A stretch of 64,000 nt of DNA, taken from assembly GCA_029582155.1 (NCBI GenBank), contig CM055896.1, positions 27,724,684 through 27,788,683 of the forward strand, written 5' to 3'. The DNA is from Panopea generosa. Lineage: Eukaryota; Mollusca; Bivalvia; Adapedonta; Hiatellidae. The notes beneath the pieces are model-generated. The model was not told the origin of the DNA, did no database searches, and worked only from the letters and a program-made list of their open reading frames with translations. Below are positions 39,301 to 49,787 of the stretch, piece after piece. The translations under genes and the position numbers were made by a program. Each line of letters opens with the position of its first letter. The first letter of the stretch is position 1.

Positions 39301-42300
39301 TTTATATATGAAAACATTGTGCATGTATCTGACAAATCTAGTTGAAGAAGAAAACATCACTTTACATATGAAGACATTGTGCATGTATCTGACAACTCTA
39401 ATTGAAGAAGAAAACACCACTTTACATATGAAGACATTGTGCATGTATCTGACAACTCTAGTTGAAGAAGAAAACATCACTTTACATATGAAGACATTGT
39501 GCATGTATCTGACAACTCTAGTTGAAGAAGAAAACATCACTTTACATATGAAGACATTGTGCATGTATCTGACAAATCTAGTTGAAGACGAAAACATCAC
39601 TTTCCATATGAAGACATTGTGCATGTATCTGACAAATCTAGATGAAGAAGAAAACAACACTTTACATATCAAGACATTGTGCATGTTTCTGACAACCGTA
39701 GTTGAAGAACAAAAAAAAACTTTATATAAGAAGACATTGTGCATGTATCTGACAACTCTAGTTGAAGAAGAAAACATCACTTTACATATGAAGACATTGT
39801 GCATGTATCTGACAACTCTAGTTGAAGAAGAAAACATCACTTTACATATGAAGACATTGTGCATGTATCTGACAAATCTAGTTGAAGAAGAAAAACACCA
39901 CTTTACATATGAAGACATTGTGCATGTATCTGACAACTCTAGTTGAAGAAGAAAACATCACTTTACATATGAAGACATTGTGCATGTATCTGACAACTGT
40001 AGTTGAAGAAGAAAATATCACTTTACATATGAAGACATTGTGCATGTATCTGACAAATCTAGTTGAAGAAGAAAACATCACTTTCCATATGAATACATTG
40101 TGCATGTATCTGACAAATCTAGTTGGAGAAGAAAACAACACTTTACATATCAAGACATTGTGCACGTATCTGACAACTGTAGTTGAAGAAGAAAAAAACA
40201 CTTAATATATGAAGACATTGTGCATGTATCTGACAACTCTTGTTGAAGAAGAAAACATCACTTTACATATGAAGACATTGTGCATGTATCTGACAACTGT
40301 AGTTGAAGAAGAAAAAACACTTTATATATGAAAACATTGTGCATGTATCTGACAAATCTAGTTGAAGAAGAAAACATCACTTTACATATTAAGACATTGT
40401 GCATGTATCTGACAACTCTAGTTGAAGAAGAAAACACCACTTTACATATGAAGACATTGTGCATGTATCTGACAACTCTAGTTGAAGAAGAAAATATCAC
40501 TTTACATATGAAGACATTGTGCATGTATCTGACAAATCTAGTTGAAGAAGAAAACATCACTTTCCATATGAAGACATTGTGCATGTATCTGACAAATCTA
40601 GTTGAAGAAGAAAACAACACTTTACATATCAAGACATTGTGCATGTTTCTGACAACTGTAGTTGAAGAAGAAAAAAACACTTTATATAAGAAGACATTGT
40701 GCATGTATCTGACAACTCTTGTTGAAGAAGAAAAACATCACTTTACATATGAAGACATTGTGCATGTATCTGACATCTTTAATTGAAGAAGAAAACATCA
40801 CTTTACATAGTAAGACATTGTGCAAGTATCTGACAAATCTAGTTGAAGAAGAAAAACACCACTTTACATATGAAGACATTGTGCATGTATCTGACAACTC
40901 TAGTTGAAGAAGAAAACATCACTTTACATATGAAGACATTGTGCATGTATCTGGCAACTCTAGTTGAAGAAGAAAACATCACTTTACATATGAAGACATT
41001 GTGCATGTATCTAACAACTCTAGTTGAAGAAGAAAACATCACTTTATATATGAAGACATTGTATACGTAAAACATCTCACGAATCAAGGTAAAGAAGGAA
41101 AATATAAATTAAGATATGACGACATTTTTAATTCATTTATATCAAAACTCTGTTCGAATGAGTTTTTTGCGTTGGAAAATTAGTTAAGGTGACCTGTTTA
41201 CTAAGGATTCTTACTGGAAGGTAATTTTCCTTGTCACATTGCAACACTCTCCAGAATTCAATTCCTTCATCTGTCATTGCAAGTTCATCCAGAGTTATTC
41301 TGAAATAGAAACAAACAATAAATACAAATACTTGAATCCTTGAATGTGGGTTTTTAAGATATTTATAAAGCTTGTTTAAACTTTGCCGATTGAGTAAGAT
41401 TGTTGTAAGATTGTTGTAAGATTGTTATAAGATTGTTATTGTAAGATTACAAACATTTTACAATTAACCGACAATACCTCAGTACTAGCCACATTGAGTT
41501 TCTCTGCAGTGATACTGGAAAGGGAAACTAGCATGAACTGTAACTATGGTAACTCACCATTATAAAAAACAACAATTTACTTTAAATTAAGTTTACAAGC
41601 CTGTTTTCAAGTCCAATGATGTTAAGTCATTGTAAACTAATATTAAAACAGTACTGATTATAGAAAAATATAATGACAATGTCAGACCAATATTTATTTT
41701 ATTATATGAAACAGTGCTAAAACATAAGATAAGAAGAAGATTTTATTTCCTCGTCATAGGTCAACTGGGGTCGAGGCCATCCCCAATTAACCGTACAAAG
41801 GTTCATATAAGTTTATGCATTAGTCACAAATGACTATGAGCAAACAGATAACATAATAACAATAATACAAACATGTATGTATTCAATGGCACGCGAATCG
41901 TATGGAATATCTTTATCTACTTTTATATTTAAACCCACACACTGCGAAGTAAAACTGTCCTGGTAAGAAAAGAATAGTTATATATTCTACACAGTTTTAG
42001 AGTAATAGATAGCCTACTTACATAGACTCTCCAATGTATCCACCTTGGTACAACATCGGCACACTTGTAAAGAACGGAGCTCCGTTAATTGAAACGACAG
42101 CTTTGATCTATAAATAAACACAAAGTAAGTATTGCTGTTAGATCTCTTTCAATATTTTGTTCTTATAATTTTTTTGCGTATAAAATATCTCTTTCGATAT
42201 TCATACTAATATGTATTTTTGCTATTTTAAGCCCGTTTTATCAATTATAGATGTAGTTAACTGGTACCGATGCAGTTGTGTATGTTGCCGTCAAGTTTTT

Positions 42301-45300
42301 TCGACTGCCATACGCATTCGATAAATTTCGACAATTACGAACATTGTCCGTGAGTAATTCGACTTCCTGATCACGTGGTATTATTTACAAGCAGTATCTA
42401 CACGTTTTTTCTCTCAATACTACGAAAATTATCAAAAATAATGATTCCGATACAGGTAAGAAAGTCATTTTATGATACAGGCCTAAAAATATATTTCTCA
42501 CAATGTCCATTTTCCAGTGTAAATAAAAAACAGGAAAAACGTTTTTTAAAGATTTTTTTAATTGGTAACTATACCAAATATATTTTTTTAAACACATTAA
42601 AGCAACTTTATCTGTTCGGTAAATTGATATTGTTATGGAATAAATCACGTGCAGGGTAAGCGTGGTTTATCTACTGTAACTTATTTCCTCCTTTAGAGTT
42701 CATGACCTATCTAATTTGCAAATAATGACATCGAAACCACCTCACGCTATCATTTTTACAAGAATTTGACGTCACCATGGTCTAATTTGAATTATGAAAA
42801 AAATAGGCATGAAGCAAAATATTTTTTAAGGGAATTATCATTTAATCGAAAACTCGAAACTCAACCATTTGCCAACCTGTGTAAGTAACTACTGTGTTCG
42901 CCAGTCAATAATCATGACATTACGTAGGTTTTTGTGAAAACGTGTTATGATGAACACCGTTTTTATTAATTAATATAACATTAGGGTTTTGTGTCGACTG
43001 ATATCTTTTTTATATCTACTGAAAATCCATTATAACAGATTCCGAAAAATAAATATGACTACGCTTCCTTGTATCCTACATCCTTTCTCTTACCAGTGTG
43101 CAAAAATACCCTTTTCACAAATAAGAGTTAACAGTTTTCACAGCAGCTTTCGGTTAGCATTAACAAGGGTCATCACGTTTTATAGAGTAATGCTGTGTTA
43201 TAAAGTGCTCGTGATATGGATTCTTCATATTGAAGTATTAATCGTGCAACTTTTTTTTATATGAATCTTATGTATTTCCTTTCCCTGGAGAATCATATGT
43301 TGAAGTCCGATGAAAAAAGGGGAGGGGCATTACTGATATAGCCTACTTATCATAGAAGTGGGTTTATCCGATCCCTTAAACAATATTTAGCCCCAATATT
43401 TAATCAAATCTGGGCCAATAACGTTTGTGTGAAATTTTGAGCAATTTCTAATGTGTGGTTTCCGTCTCACCTGTGAACATTGCCCAGAAGAACCCAATGG
43501 CTTGAGAAGAGACTGACCTAGCCTTTATATCAAATTTCAAATACTAACATTAACTCAATGTCTTATTTACCTTTGGACTGTAGTAGCCCATATGTAAAGC
43601 TACTTCTCCTCCTTTCGACACGCCAATCGCTCCGATGTTGTTTGGTATGACACACGGATGATTAGACAACCAGTCTATAGCTTCCTGGTATATATAAATG
43701 GCGTCTATAGTTTTGGATAGTATACACACCAGTCAGTTTAAAAGAAAATACAATGAATTCGTTAATATGTGCTGGACAATAAAAAAACAAGCTATAATAT
43801 TACGTTTAAACTGTGATTGTATTAAAATATCACTGTCTATGGTAATTAACGTCTTGATATGTAAAAAGAATATATCAGGATTATTTTTAAATCTAAAACT
43901 TGGGTTAAACATTTCAACTCCCCCAATATATCATTGACACTGTATTGCCAAAAGGCATATATTGAAAATGGGCTTCTTAACTTGGGATACGCGCCTTGGG
44001 TAGACTAAAATAGATTTCCCGCTTAAAATTGCAACATATTATTTTTATTTCAGTTTGATCCATCATATAGGTTTACACGTTGTGCAGTTGGTTTCATCTT
44101 AGAGTCTGAATAACGATGTGACGGTCGTTAAGCAATATTAAGAATTGTCTATTTTTGGAATTGGGATTTTGTTTTAGTTTACCACTCCTATTGAAACATC
44201 GATTTTGACACGTTTTGACGGATTTGATATAACCATTCGGAGTTTATTTGTATATTGTTATATTGATAATGTTATGCTCTTTTATCCATTTTAAAAATAA
44301 TTATATTTTTAAGACATTTATAGCATTTCCCCCTGATATACTGCCTTGACTAATGTTTTCTGATATGATTGTAGGTATGTATTACGGTGTCCCATTGGGG
44401 CCATTGCGGCATATTTATTAAAGTAAGTATAGTCAAAACAACGAATGTAAAAAGTCGAAACTGCCATGGTGAAAGTCGTAATGAAGTTTTCATCATAGCA
44501 GTTTCGACTTTTCCCCATCGCAGTTTCGTTTTTTTACCATCGTTGATTCGACTTTTTACCATCGTTGTTTCGACTTTTTACCATCGTTGTTTCGACTATT
44601 CCCTATTGCAGTTTCGACTTTTCATCATCGTTGCTTCGACTATTTACCATCGTTGTTTCGACTTTTCCCTATTGCAGTTTCGACTTTTCATCATCGTTGT
44701 TTCGACTTTTCCACATCGCAGTTTCTACTTTTCATCATCGTAATTTTGACTTTTTACCATGATCGTTGTTTCAACTTTTCGCCGTCGTAGTTTCGATCTT
44801 TCGACTTTACATAATTCAATAAATTAAATAAATGCCGCGATAGCCCTAATGGGACACCTTAATATATGGCCTAATATCGTTATACATGAAATGTACATTG
44901 CATACAAATTACACATTTTCTTTAAATAAGACCATTTAAGTATAGCCACATACTGATGGGGCGGTTCTACATAAAGGCGTATATGCAGATTTAAATTTTG
45001 TGTCGGATTTAATTACATTTCCTACCTATTATAATGTATGAAAATATGAACATGTACCATAAAATACTCAAACTCTACTTCTTCCATATTTTTTGGCAGG
45101 TCATCAAACAGGAAATATGGTAATGCCAACGTAGCAAACCCTCTGGATGCCAATAAAGCAGATCTGAATTCCACCAAGGATCCCACGGTACCAAACATGT
45201 CAATTATCCCTGGAAAAGGACCTTTACCTGTGTAAATATAACAAATAAAGCATCTGTAAGTACACTGACAACAACTGAGAGGAAATGAGAGGTCAAGAGT

Positions 45301-45621
45301 TTGAGAACTTTAATGTATAAACAAGAGCAAGTCATTTAGTATTACTATAGATCGTACCTGGTGGCAGAAACAGCATCCCTCTGACACGACCACACCTGAC
45401 TGGCTTCCTCTGAACATCTTTCGCCATGTACCACCTCCGTATACGATGTGTACATACTACCGTATTACCGGAGCTGTACGTATCATCAAAGTCTATATGG
45501 CCAGTGTATACAGTTAACTGTGTAATCAATGGTAAAGAAGAATTGCTTTTAATCAGACGAAGTCCAACAGGTTGACCCGGAGAAGGTTTCATACTCCAAA
45601 ATAAGCCCATCGCCGAGACAC
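27166..45621 (-). CDS. Peroxisomal acyl-CoA thioesterase/BAAT-family gene, exons 2-8
   Basis: Seven exons join in phase: 45358-45621, 45058-45227, 43571-43684, 42022-42107, 41215-41299, 36181-36400 and 27166-27308, giving about 359 residues. With a family-sized exon 1 (about 72 residues) the total would be about 430, the usual size for ACOT1/2/4 and BAAT. Visible: the N-terminal domain ([11 protein letters not shown] ... [12 protein letters not shown]), then an alpha/beta-hydrolase with nucleophile elbow GVSKGG (Ser, as in thioesterases; BAAT has Cys there), acid in [11 protein letters not shown], His in [11 protein letters not shown], and a C-terminus ending PNSKL, a type-1 peroxisomal signal. 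Expected role: hydrolysis of acyl-CoA to free acid and CoA in peroxisomes. No exon 1 was found upstream in the window. Introns 3, 6 and 7 hold a MITE and large satellites. Confidence 0.9.
27825..30854. mobile_element. 3.03-kb fold-back element with TTAA target duplication
   Basis: A near-perfect long palindrome: arms 27825-29306 and 29361-30854 around a 54-bp spacer. The ends are GGAGGAATATACCTTTT and its inverted partner (GGAGAATTATACCTTTT read inward from the right). TTAA occurs on both sides (27821-27824 and 30855-30858). Removing the element plus one TTAA restores the 36-bp satellite unit exactly (GGATA-TTAA-ACACTG). Each arm contains two diverged direct copies of a ~510-bp module spaced by about 560 bp, both with CATGGCCATGTT and GACGTC words. 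No transposase is recognisable. TTAA targets are typical of piggyBac and Kolobok elements, but the GGAG termini do not settle which. Confidence 0.88.
31099..31573. mobile_element. 475-bp element inserted at TA in the satellite
   Basis: Interrupts the 36-bp array between TA (31097-31098) and TA (31574-31575). Excision with one TA restores TATC-TA-CCCGG of the unit. The ends carry an imperfect inverted match (GGTGTAACCCCACCATTG and, inward from the right, GGTTATAGGC...GCCACCATTG). No coding capacity. A mariner-type MITE is the simplest reading. Confidence 0.6.
35323..35951. other. Unique intron sequence, nothing recognised
   Basis: Part of thioesterase intron 7 between its two tandem arrays. 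AT-rich, no domain, no SINE box. Confidence 0.5.
35952..36166. repeat. 14-bp minisatellite beside exon 7
   Basis: About 15 copies of a 14-bp unit GAAGTGGACATACC with GAACATACC and GGAAATACC variants. It ends about 15 bp from the exon 7 donor site. Confidence 0.93.
36181..36400 (-). CDS. Thioesterase exon 7 (catalytic Asp and His)
   Basis: 220 nt coding for [20 protein letters not shown], a helix, and [19 protein letters not shown]. Asp in the GADD loop and His in AGHLIEPPY complete the triad. Acceptor TATTTACAG at 36401-36409; donor CATG|GTAAAA. A 14-bp minisatellite sits only about 15 bp inside the following intron. Confidence 0.92.
37095..41069. repeat. 60-bp minisatellite in thioesterase intron 6
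   Basis: About 66 copies of a 60-bp unit with ATGAAGACATTGTGCATGTA, CTGACAACTCTAGTTGAAG and ACATCACTTTACAT parts. Twenty codons per unit keep frames open on both strands ([20 protein letters not shown] in one direction), giving spurious ORFs up to 252 residues. The segment around 37543-38210 recurs almost unchanged about 2697 bp further on (40240-40907). Confidence 0.96.
41215..41299 (-). CDS. Thioesterase exon 6
   Basis: 85 nt coding for [20 protein letters not shown] and CDKENYLP, joining in phase 0 to [16 protein letters not shown]. Acceptor CTATTTCAG, donor CCA|GTAAGA. The 60-bp satellite begins about 145 bp into the following intron. Confidence 0.85.
41386..41452. repeat. Short (GATTGTTGTAA)n repeat
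   Basis: Four to five imperfect 11-bp copies (AAGATTGTTGT) in thioesterase intron 5. Confidence 0.75.
42022..42107 (-). CDS. Thioesterase exon 5
   Basis: 86 nt coding for [20 protein letters not shown] and QGGYIGES, ending two bases into a codon that the next exon completes as Ile. Corresponds to the family segment V.INGT.F....P..Y. Donor CTAT|GTAAGT. Confidence 0.85.
42108..43570. other. Intron 4 of the thioesterase, nothing further recognised
   Basis: AT-rich intron with short open frames only (60-94 residues, no domain). Confidence 0.5.
43571..43684 (-). CDS. Thioesterase exon 4 (nucleophile elbow)
   Basis: 114 nt, phase 0 at both ends. It codes for [20 protein letters not shown] and then [24 protein letters not shown] is the nucleophile elbow. 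Serine instead of the BAAT cysteine argues for thioesterase rather than amino-acid conjugation activity. Acceptor TATATACCAG and donor AAAG|GTAAAT. Confidence 0.9.
44386..44858. mobile_element. 473-bp MITE-like element with internal minisatellite
   Basis: The left end GGTGTCCCATTGGGGCCATT and the right end, read inward on the minus strand, GGTGTCCCATTAGGGCTATC are inverted matches that continue through GCGGCAT(A)TTATT. They may begin with TTA(C/A) next to a TA target duplication. The interior is mainly a 22-bp tandem repeat. It lies in thioesterase intron 3. Confidence 0.7.
44495..44805. repeat. 22-bp repeat inside the MITE
   Basis: About 14 copies of GTTTCGACTTTTTACCATCG and variants (TTCATCATCG, TTCCCTATTGCA). 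Plus-strand frames read as Phe/Ser/Arg-rich artefacts. Confidence 0.9.
45058..45227 (-). CDS. Thioesterase exon 3 (start of hydrolase fold)
   Basis: Reads [13 protein letters not shown] across the junction, then [20 protein letters not shown] and a region with [16 protein letters not shown]. This matches the family segment FPG.ID.FG...EFRA.LLA..GF..LAL. Too short for an initiating ATG-to-stop frame, found by splice-phase walking. Donor ATG|GTACAT at 45057. Confidence 0.88.
45358..45621 (-). CDS. Thioesterase exon 2 (N-terminal domain)
   Basis: The acceptor TATTCCAG ends at 45622 and the exon starts with the last two bases of a split Gly codon; the donor G|GTACG is at 45357. It codes for [19 protein letters not shown], the domain's middle strands, and the hinge [20 protein letters not shown]. 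In family members this stretch follows a GTYRG-like exon 1 end. The ATG just outside the exon (giving MKMSLYKF) is intronic and I do not use it as a start. Confidence 0.88.
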
Positions 45622-46199
45622 CTGGAATAGATATAAACTTATATAAACTCATTTTCATACTATCATGTTATTCATTATATGATTATTATGTTGGCCGAAT
45701 TATTGGTCACATTGGTCAAAGACGAAAGTGTGTCCTTCTGTTGATGGCGACGACGACAGAGATATTCACGAAGTTCTGAGCGAAGCGACGGATTTCAAGA
45801 AACCAAGTCCCCGTGAACAGACCGATATGGTTAGAGATCTTAAACAAATTGGTAAAGTCTTATTACATGATTGAAAAACTAATTTCAAATCTTATCTTAT
45901 TTGTTTTGAACAGTTATGTATTATTTCTCTTAACCTTATTTGAAGATCGTACTTTTTGTTGAGTAACACATCGGTTTTAACTATACTACGCTATATGGCA
46001 GTTTCTATACTCGTGTCTACTATATAATTGCAGCGTTTATGTAACTGTTGTATATGTGGAGCCAGCCGTGGCTAAACAAGGTGAAGCGTTTGTGGTCAAC
46101 TTCAATGACGAAACTTCTGCCATCATACCAGCAAGGAGAAAAAAGATGTTAAGAATCATAAGAATCTGATCCTACATGTACGATAATGAATGTGATGTG

Positions 46200-46300
46200 A
46201 TAATGATGATAAATAATAATAACAATAGCAATAATAATTATTATAATCATTATATATAAATAATAATAATGATAACAATAATGATACTACTACTACTCTT
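46200..46300. repeat. Low-complexity (AATAAT)-like tract
   Basis: ATAATAATAACAATAGCAAT-type degenerate trinucleotide run. Confidence 0.75.
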
Positions 46301-46845
46301 GCATACATGTATAATGAAAAATAATTAATAACGTGCTATATACAGGTTATTTATCCTTATATTTATGAATGGAAAATATAATTAATGTCTCCGACGAATA
46401 AATCCACTTTGGATGTTATTATAAAAGCACACCACAGCACTGACAAATATCGAATCCAGTACATGTATCTCAAATGTGACCTATTTACATCAAAATATGA
46501 GCCTGTATATTAATTCAAATGACACCTTTCAAGTAAACATTATGTGGTTCTATACAGATTGTGTACACTGACGAAGAAGAACAGCTGATGGAGGAGATAC
46601 TGAGAGATGCCCTGGTGAAAGAGAGGAAGGAGAAGGCAATGGAGTTAAAGATGGAGGCAGATATAGTGAGAGAAGCAAACCTTAAGGAGAAGAGGGAGAA
46701 GGCTGGCCAGCTGGATGTCAAGATACATGATGCTGCACAGAGAAGACAAACCGTAGAGATGGAACTGGAAGTTGAACGAGATATAGATAAGTAATTTGAT
46801 AGCTTAACAAATTTTACAATAAAACTTGGGAAAGAGTGCATTTGA

Positions 46846-46998
46846 CAGAGTGGTCACTGCTTACGCCGGTGATTGCGGGTTCAATTCAGGAATCGATGGT
46901 CTCTCTGGTTGAACCTAGAAAACTAACGAACTCGAAAATGATTCGTTTATATACTATGAGTCTACTGTGCAGTCGAGCTTAAATAAATTGGTGTTAAC
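46846..46998 (+). mobile_element. Degenerate tRNA-derived SINE
   Basis: Shows AGTGGTCACTGCTTACGCCG, a B-box-like GCGGGTTCAATTC, and a tail CAGTCGAGCTTAAATAAATT with the same spacing as the other SINEs, although the tail sequence is diverged. Confidence 0.5.
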
Positions 46999-47689
46999 TA
47001 AATTACAAAGAAAACACTAAAACTACGAATTTCAGTATTGTCACCAAGGTCTATGAAGTTGTTTTCTGTAAGCGGGTGCGCTTTTGATCTTACGTGTACG
47101 AGTGTCTGTGTGTGGTCCTAGAACATGTATAAACAGTCTAGTTAATGTTTATTCCATGGTAATTATTATCTTTACGTAAGGACACTCCAGATATCGGAGA
47201 GAGGAGGAGGAAGGTGAAGGAAATGGCGGATGAGGCGAGGAGGAAGACAGCCGAGGCCAGAAAGACAAGGGAGTAGTAGATGTTCTATGCGAGGTGAAGG
47301 ACGGGCGGGAATGTTAGGGCTCATGCTGGCCCGTGGGTGTCGATGTTATGCTAGGTAATAAACACAAACGAATGCCCAAAGATGACAAAGATAATGAGTA
47401 TTTTCACATAATCGATCAGTTAAAATATTGCACCAGATTGAAAGTACTGGAGGCGATACGCATCGTAGGCAAGTTAATAAGAAGACTTGGGCAATGCTGT
47501 ATATGATGACACAACCATGTGTTCATGTATGTCATCAACTACCTTGAAATTACGAACACTCTTACTGACCCGATGTTGTAAGAGATTGTGTGCTTTAAAG
47601 AAAGACCAAACGAAAATACAATGTATCTTGTATTTAGTTTAAATTAGACTCGCGAAATACCCAAAAATAACGAATACACTTCTTGTCTT

Positions 47690-48533
47690 GCTGTAGTTGA
47701 AGCTAGTTTAACGACTAAACGCTAGCTGTAGTTGAAGCTAGCTTAACGACGAAACGCTCGCTGTAGTTGAAGCTAGTTTTACTACTCACACTAGCTGTAG
47801 TTGAAGCTAGTTTAACGACTAAACGCTAGCTGTAGTTGAAGATAGTTTAACGATGAAACGCTAGCTGAAGTTGAAGCTAGTTTAACGATGAAACACTAGC
47901 TGTAGTTGAAGACAGTTTAACGACGAAACACTAGCTGAAATTGAAGCTAGTTTAACGACGAAACGCTAGCTGCATTTGAAGATAGTTTAACGACGAAACG
48001 CTAGCTGGAGTTGAAGCTAGTTTTACGACTGAACGCTAGCTGCAATTGAAGATAGTTTAACGACGAAACCCTAGCTGTAGTTGAAGATAATTTAACAACG
48101 AAGCGCTAGCTGTAGTTGAAGCTAGTTTAACGACGAAATGCTAGCTGTAGTTGAAGATAGTTTAACGACAAAGCGCTAGCTGTAGTTGAAGCTAGTATAA
48201 CGACTAAACGCTAGCTGTAGTTGAAGCTAGTTCAACGACGAGACGCTAGCTGTAGTTGGAGCTAGTTTAACGACTAAACGCTAGCTGTAGTTGAAGCTAG
48301 TTTTACGACTAAGCGCTAGCTGTAGTTGGAGCTAGTTTAATGACTAAACGCTAGCTGTAGTTGAAGCTAGTTTAACGACGAAACGCTAGCTGTAGTTGAA
48401 GCTGGTTTAATGACTAAACGCTTGCTGTAGTTGAAGGCAGTTTAACGACGAAACACAAGCTGTTGTTGAAGCTAGTTCAATGACGAAACACTAGCTGTAG
48501 TTGAAGCTAGTTTAATGACGAAACACTAGTTTT
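47690..48533. repeat. 35-bp minisatellite
   Basis: About 24 copies of a 35-bp unit GCTAGCTGTAGTTGAAGCTA plus GTTTAACGACGAAAC. The unit has internal dyad symmetry around GCTAGC and TAGCT words, and each copy ends in a CGAAAC/CTAAAC variant. Confidence 0.95.
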
Positions 48534-48805
48534 GAAAAGTACATGCAGTCAAATAAAAATATTTTGTAAAAGCTTACACTAGACTTTCTGATTTCTTGAT
48601 AGTTGTTTTCTCATGACATTAAATTAGCTTTCATTTTTGTTATTAGTCTTTTTTTCAAATTCCTCATGCACTGCACTTTTTTCCATTTAATATAAGAAAC
48701 AACACGTCCAAAATTGGTTTAATGTGTGACCTTGCCTAAGTACAATTCATCATTTATCTCGGCCTCAGGGGAATATTTCATGAATATTAATTTTAGTTCA
48801 ATGTT

Positions 48806-48893
48806 TGTGCGTGCGTGCGTGCGTGCGTGTGTGCGTGCGTGCGTGCATTTGTGTGTGTGTACGTGCGTGCGTGCGTATGTGCATGCGTGCGTG
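48806..48893 (+). repeat. (GTGC)n microsatellite, imperfect
   Basis: GTGCGTGCGTGC run with GTGT and GTAC interruptions. Confidence 0.93.
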
Positions 48894-48899
48894 AGGTTG

Positions 48900-49787
48900 C
48901 ATCTTGTTGACGTTTCCATTTCCATTCAACAAGGTACATATAATACCATGGTTACGTGTATTCACACAATACACAAATCGAGGGGTTTTTTTTGGTTTTT
49001 TTTGAGCCATATTGTGACCCGTTTATTATTTATACGTACATACAAACATAACATGACAACATAACAGTTCGATTTGAATAAGCATATATTTTTCATTCAA
49101 TTATCCATCATGCATTTTTCATTAATAAATTAAGTTCTATAAATCATTCACTCATATGTTCTGTCGTTCATTCGTCAGCTCATTCATTCGTTTTTTATTT
49201 CTTTTATTCGTTCGTATATTCGTTTAGTGAGTGAATTACACATTTGTTCATGCTCTCATTCACTTCTACTGGGTATATGACATATTTGTCTGTGTATCGC
49301 CTTCCTCTCATCTGCATATTGTCTTACTAATAAGAATATGTATAATTAGATGATGAGGGGTGGCTTAAGAAAATTAGACGATGTACAGTGAAGCCAGTTT
49401 GTATACAACCGGTTACCCATTCATTGTCCTTGTCGAAACGAAAGCCAAGGAGGATATGTAGGTAATGTCTAGTACGAACATTAAAATACATTCACTAATA
49501 TTCAAGTAAAATAGTGTAGGTTGCATGAAAAAATCGTGGATGTATCATAGCTTCATCTATATACATAACTATTTTTAATTGAGCACTTCTTACTCGATTT
49601 ATATCGGTAAAGAATACATTATTATACAGGTGTAGTTATCGTCAGATTACGCATTTGTCGTCTGCAAGTCTGATAAATACTTAATCGCGGTTTTATTTTC
49701 TCGCCTGGGATTTAGCCACTTTAATTGGTCTTTTATTGAGCGAATAATAATTGATTAATCTTAATAATGTAATTCGATGTATGCAAA
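48900..49787. other. Unique sequence, nothing recognised
   Basis: AT-rich, with a short ATTCATTCG-like simple tract near 49140-49250. No gene or RNA found. Confidence 0.5.

Larger units (their letters stand above)
45723..47277 (+). pseudogene. Coiled-coil coding fragments, probably a decayed gene
   Basis: Four protein-like stretches on the plus strand: 45723-45851 (DRDIHEVLSEATDFKKPSPR, donor G|GTAAAG), 46070-46150 (VAKQGEAFVVNFNDETSAII), 46561-46796 after a TATACAG acceptor (TDEEEQLMEEILRDALVKER and on, highly charged heptad-like coil), and 47180-47277 after TTTACGTAAG (ERRRKVKEMADEARRKTAEA, ending TAG). Codon-like composition and acceptor sites suggest real exons. However, the splice phases do not match between consecutive stretches and no donor in frame follows the second or third. 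I read it as a partial or degenerate gene of unknown family. Confidence 0.4.

Noticed and set aside
37543-40786. Frames of 148-252 residues on both strands in the 60-bp array
   Set aside because: Repeat unit of exactly 20 codons; both strands are open at once, and it lies within an intron.
41735-41880. Possible LINE 3' end with an AATAAT-like tail
   Set aside because: The sequence has the look of a non-LTR 3' end but no coding part or second copy in the window supports it.
45622-45658. ATG at 45658 as start of the thioesterase
   Set aside because: It lies in the intron before the acceptor TATTCCAG, and family alignment needs an exon 1 ending in a split Gly codon.
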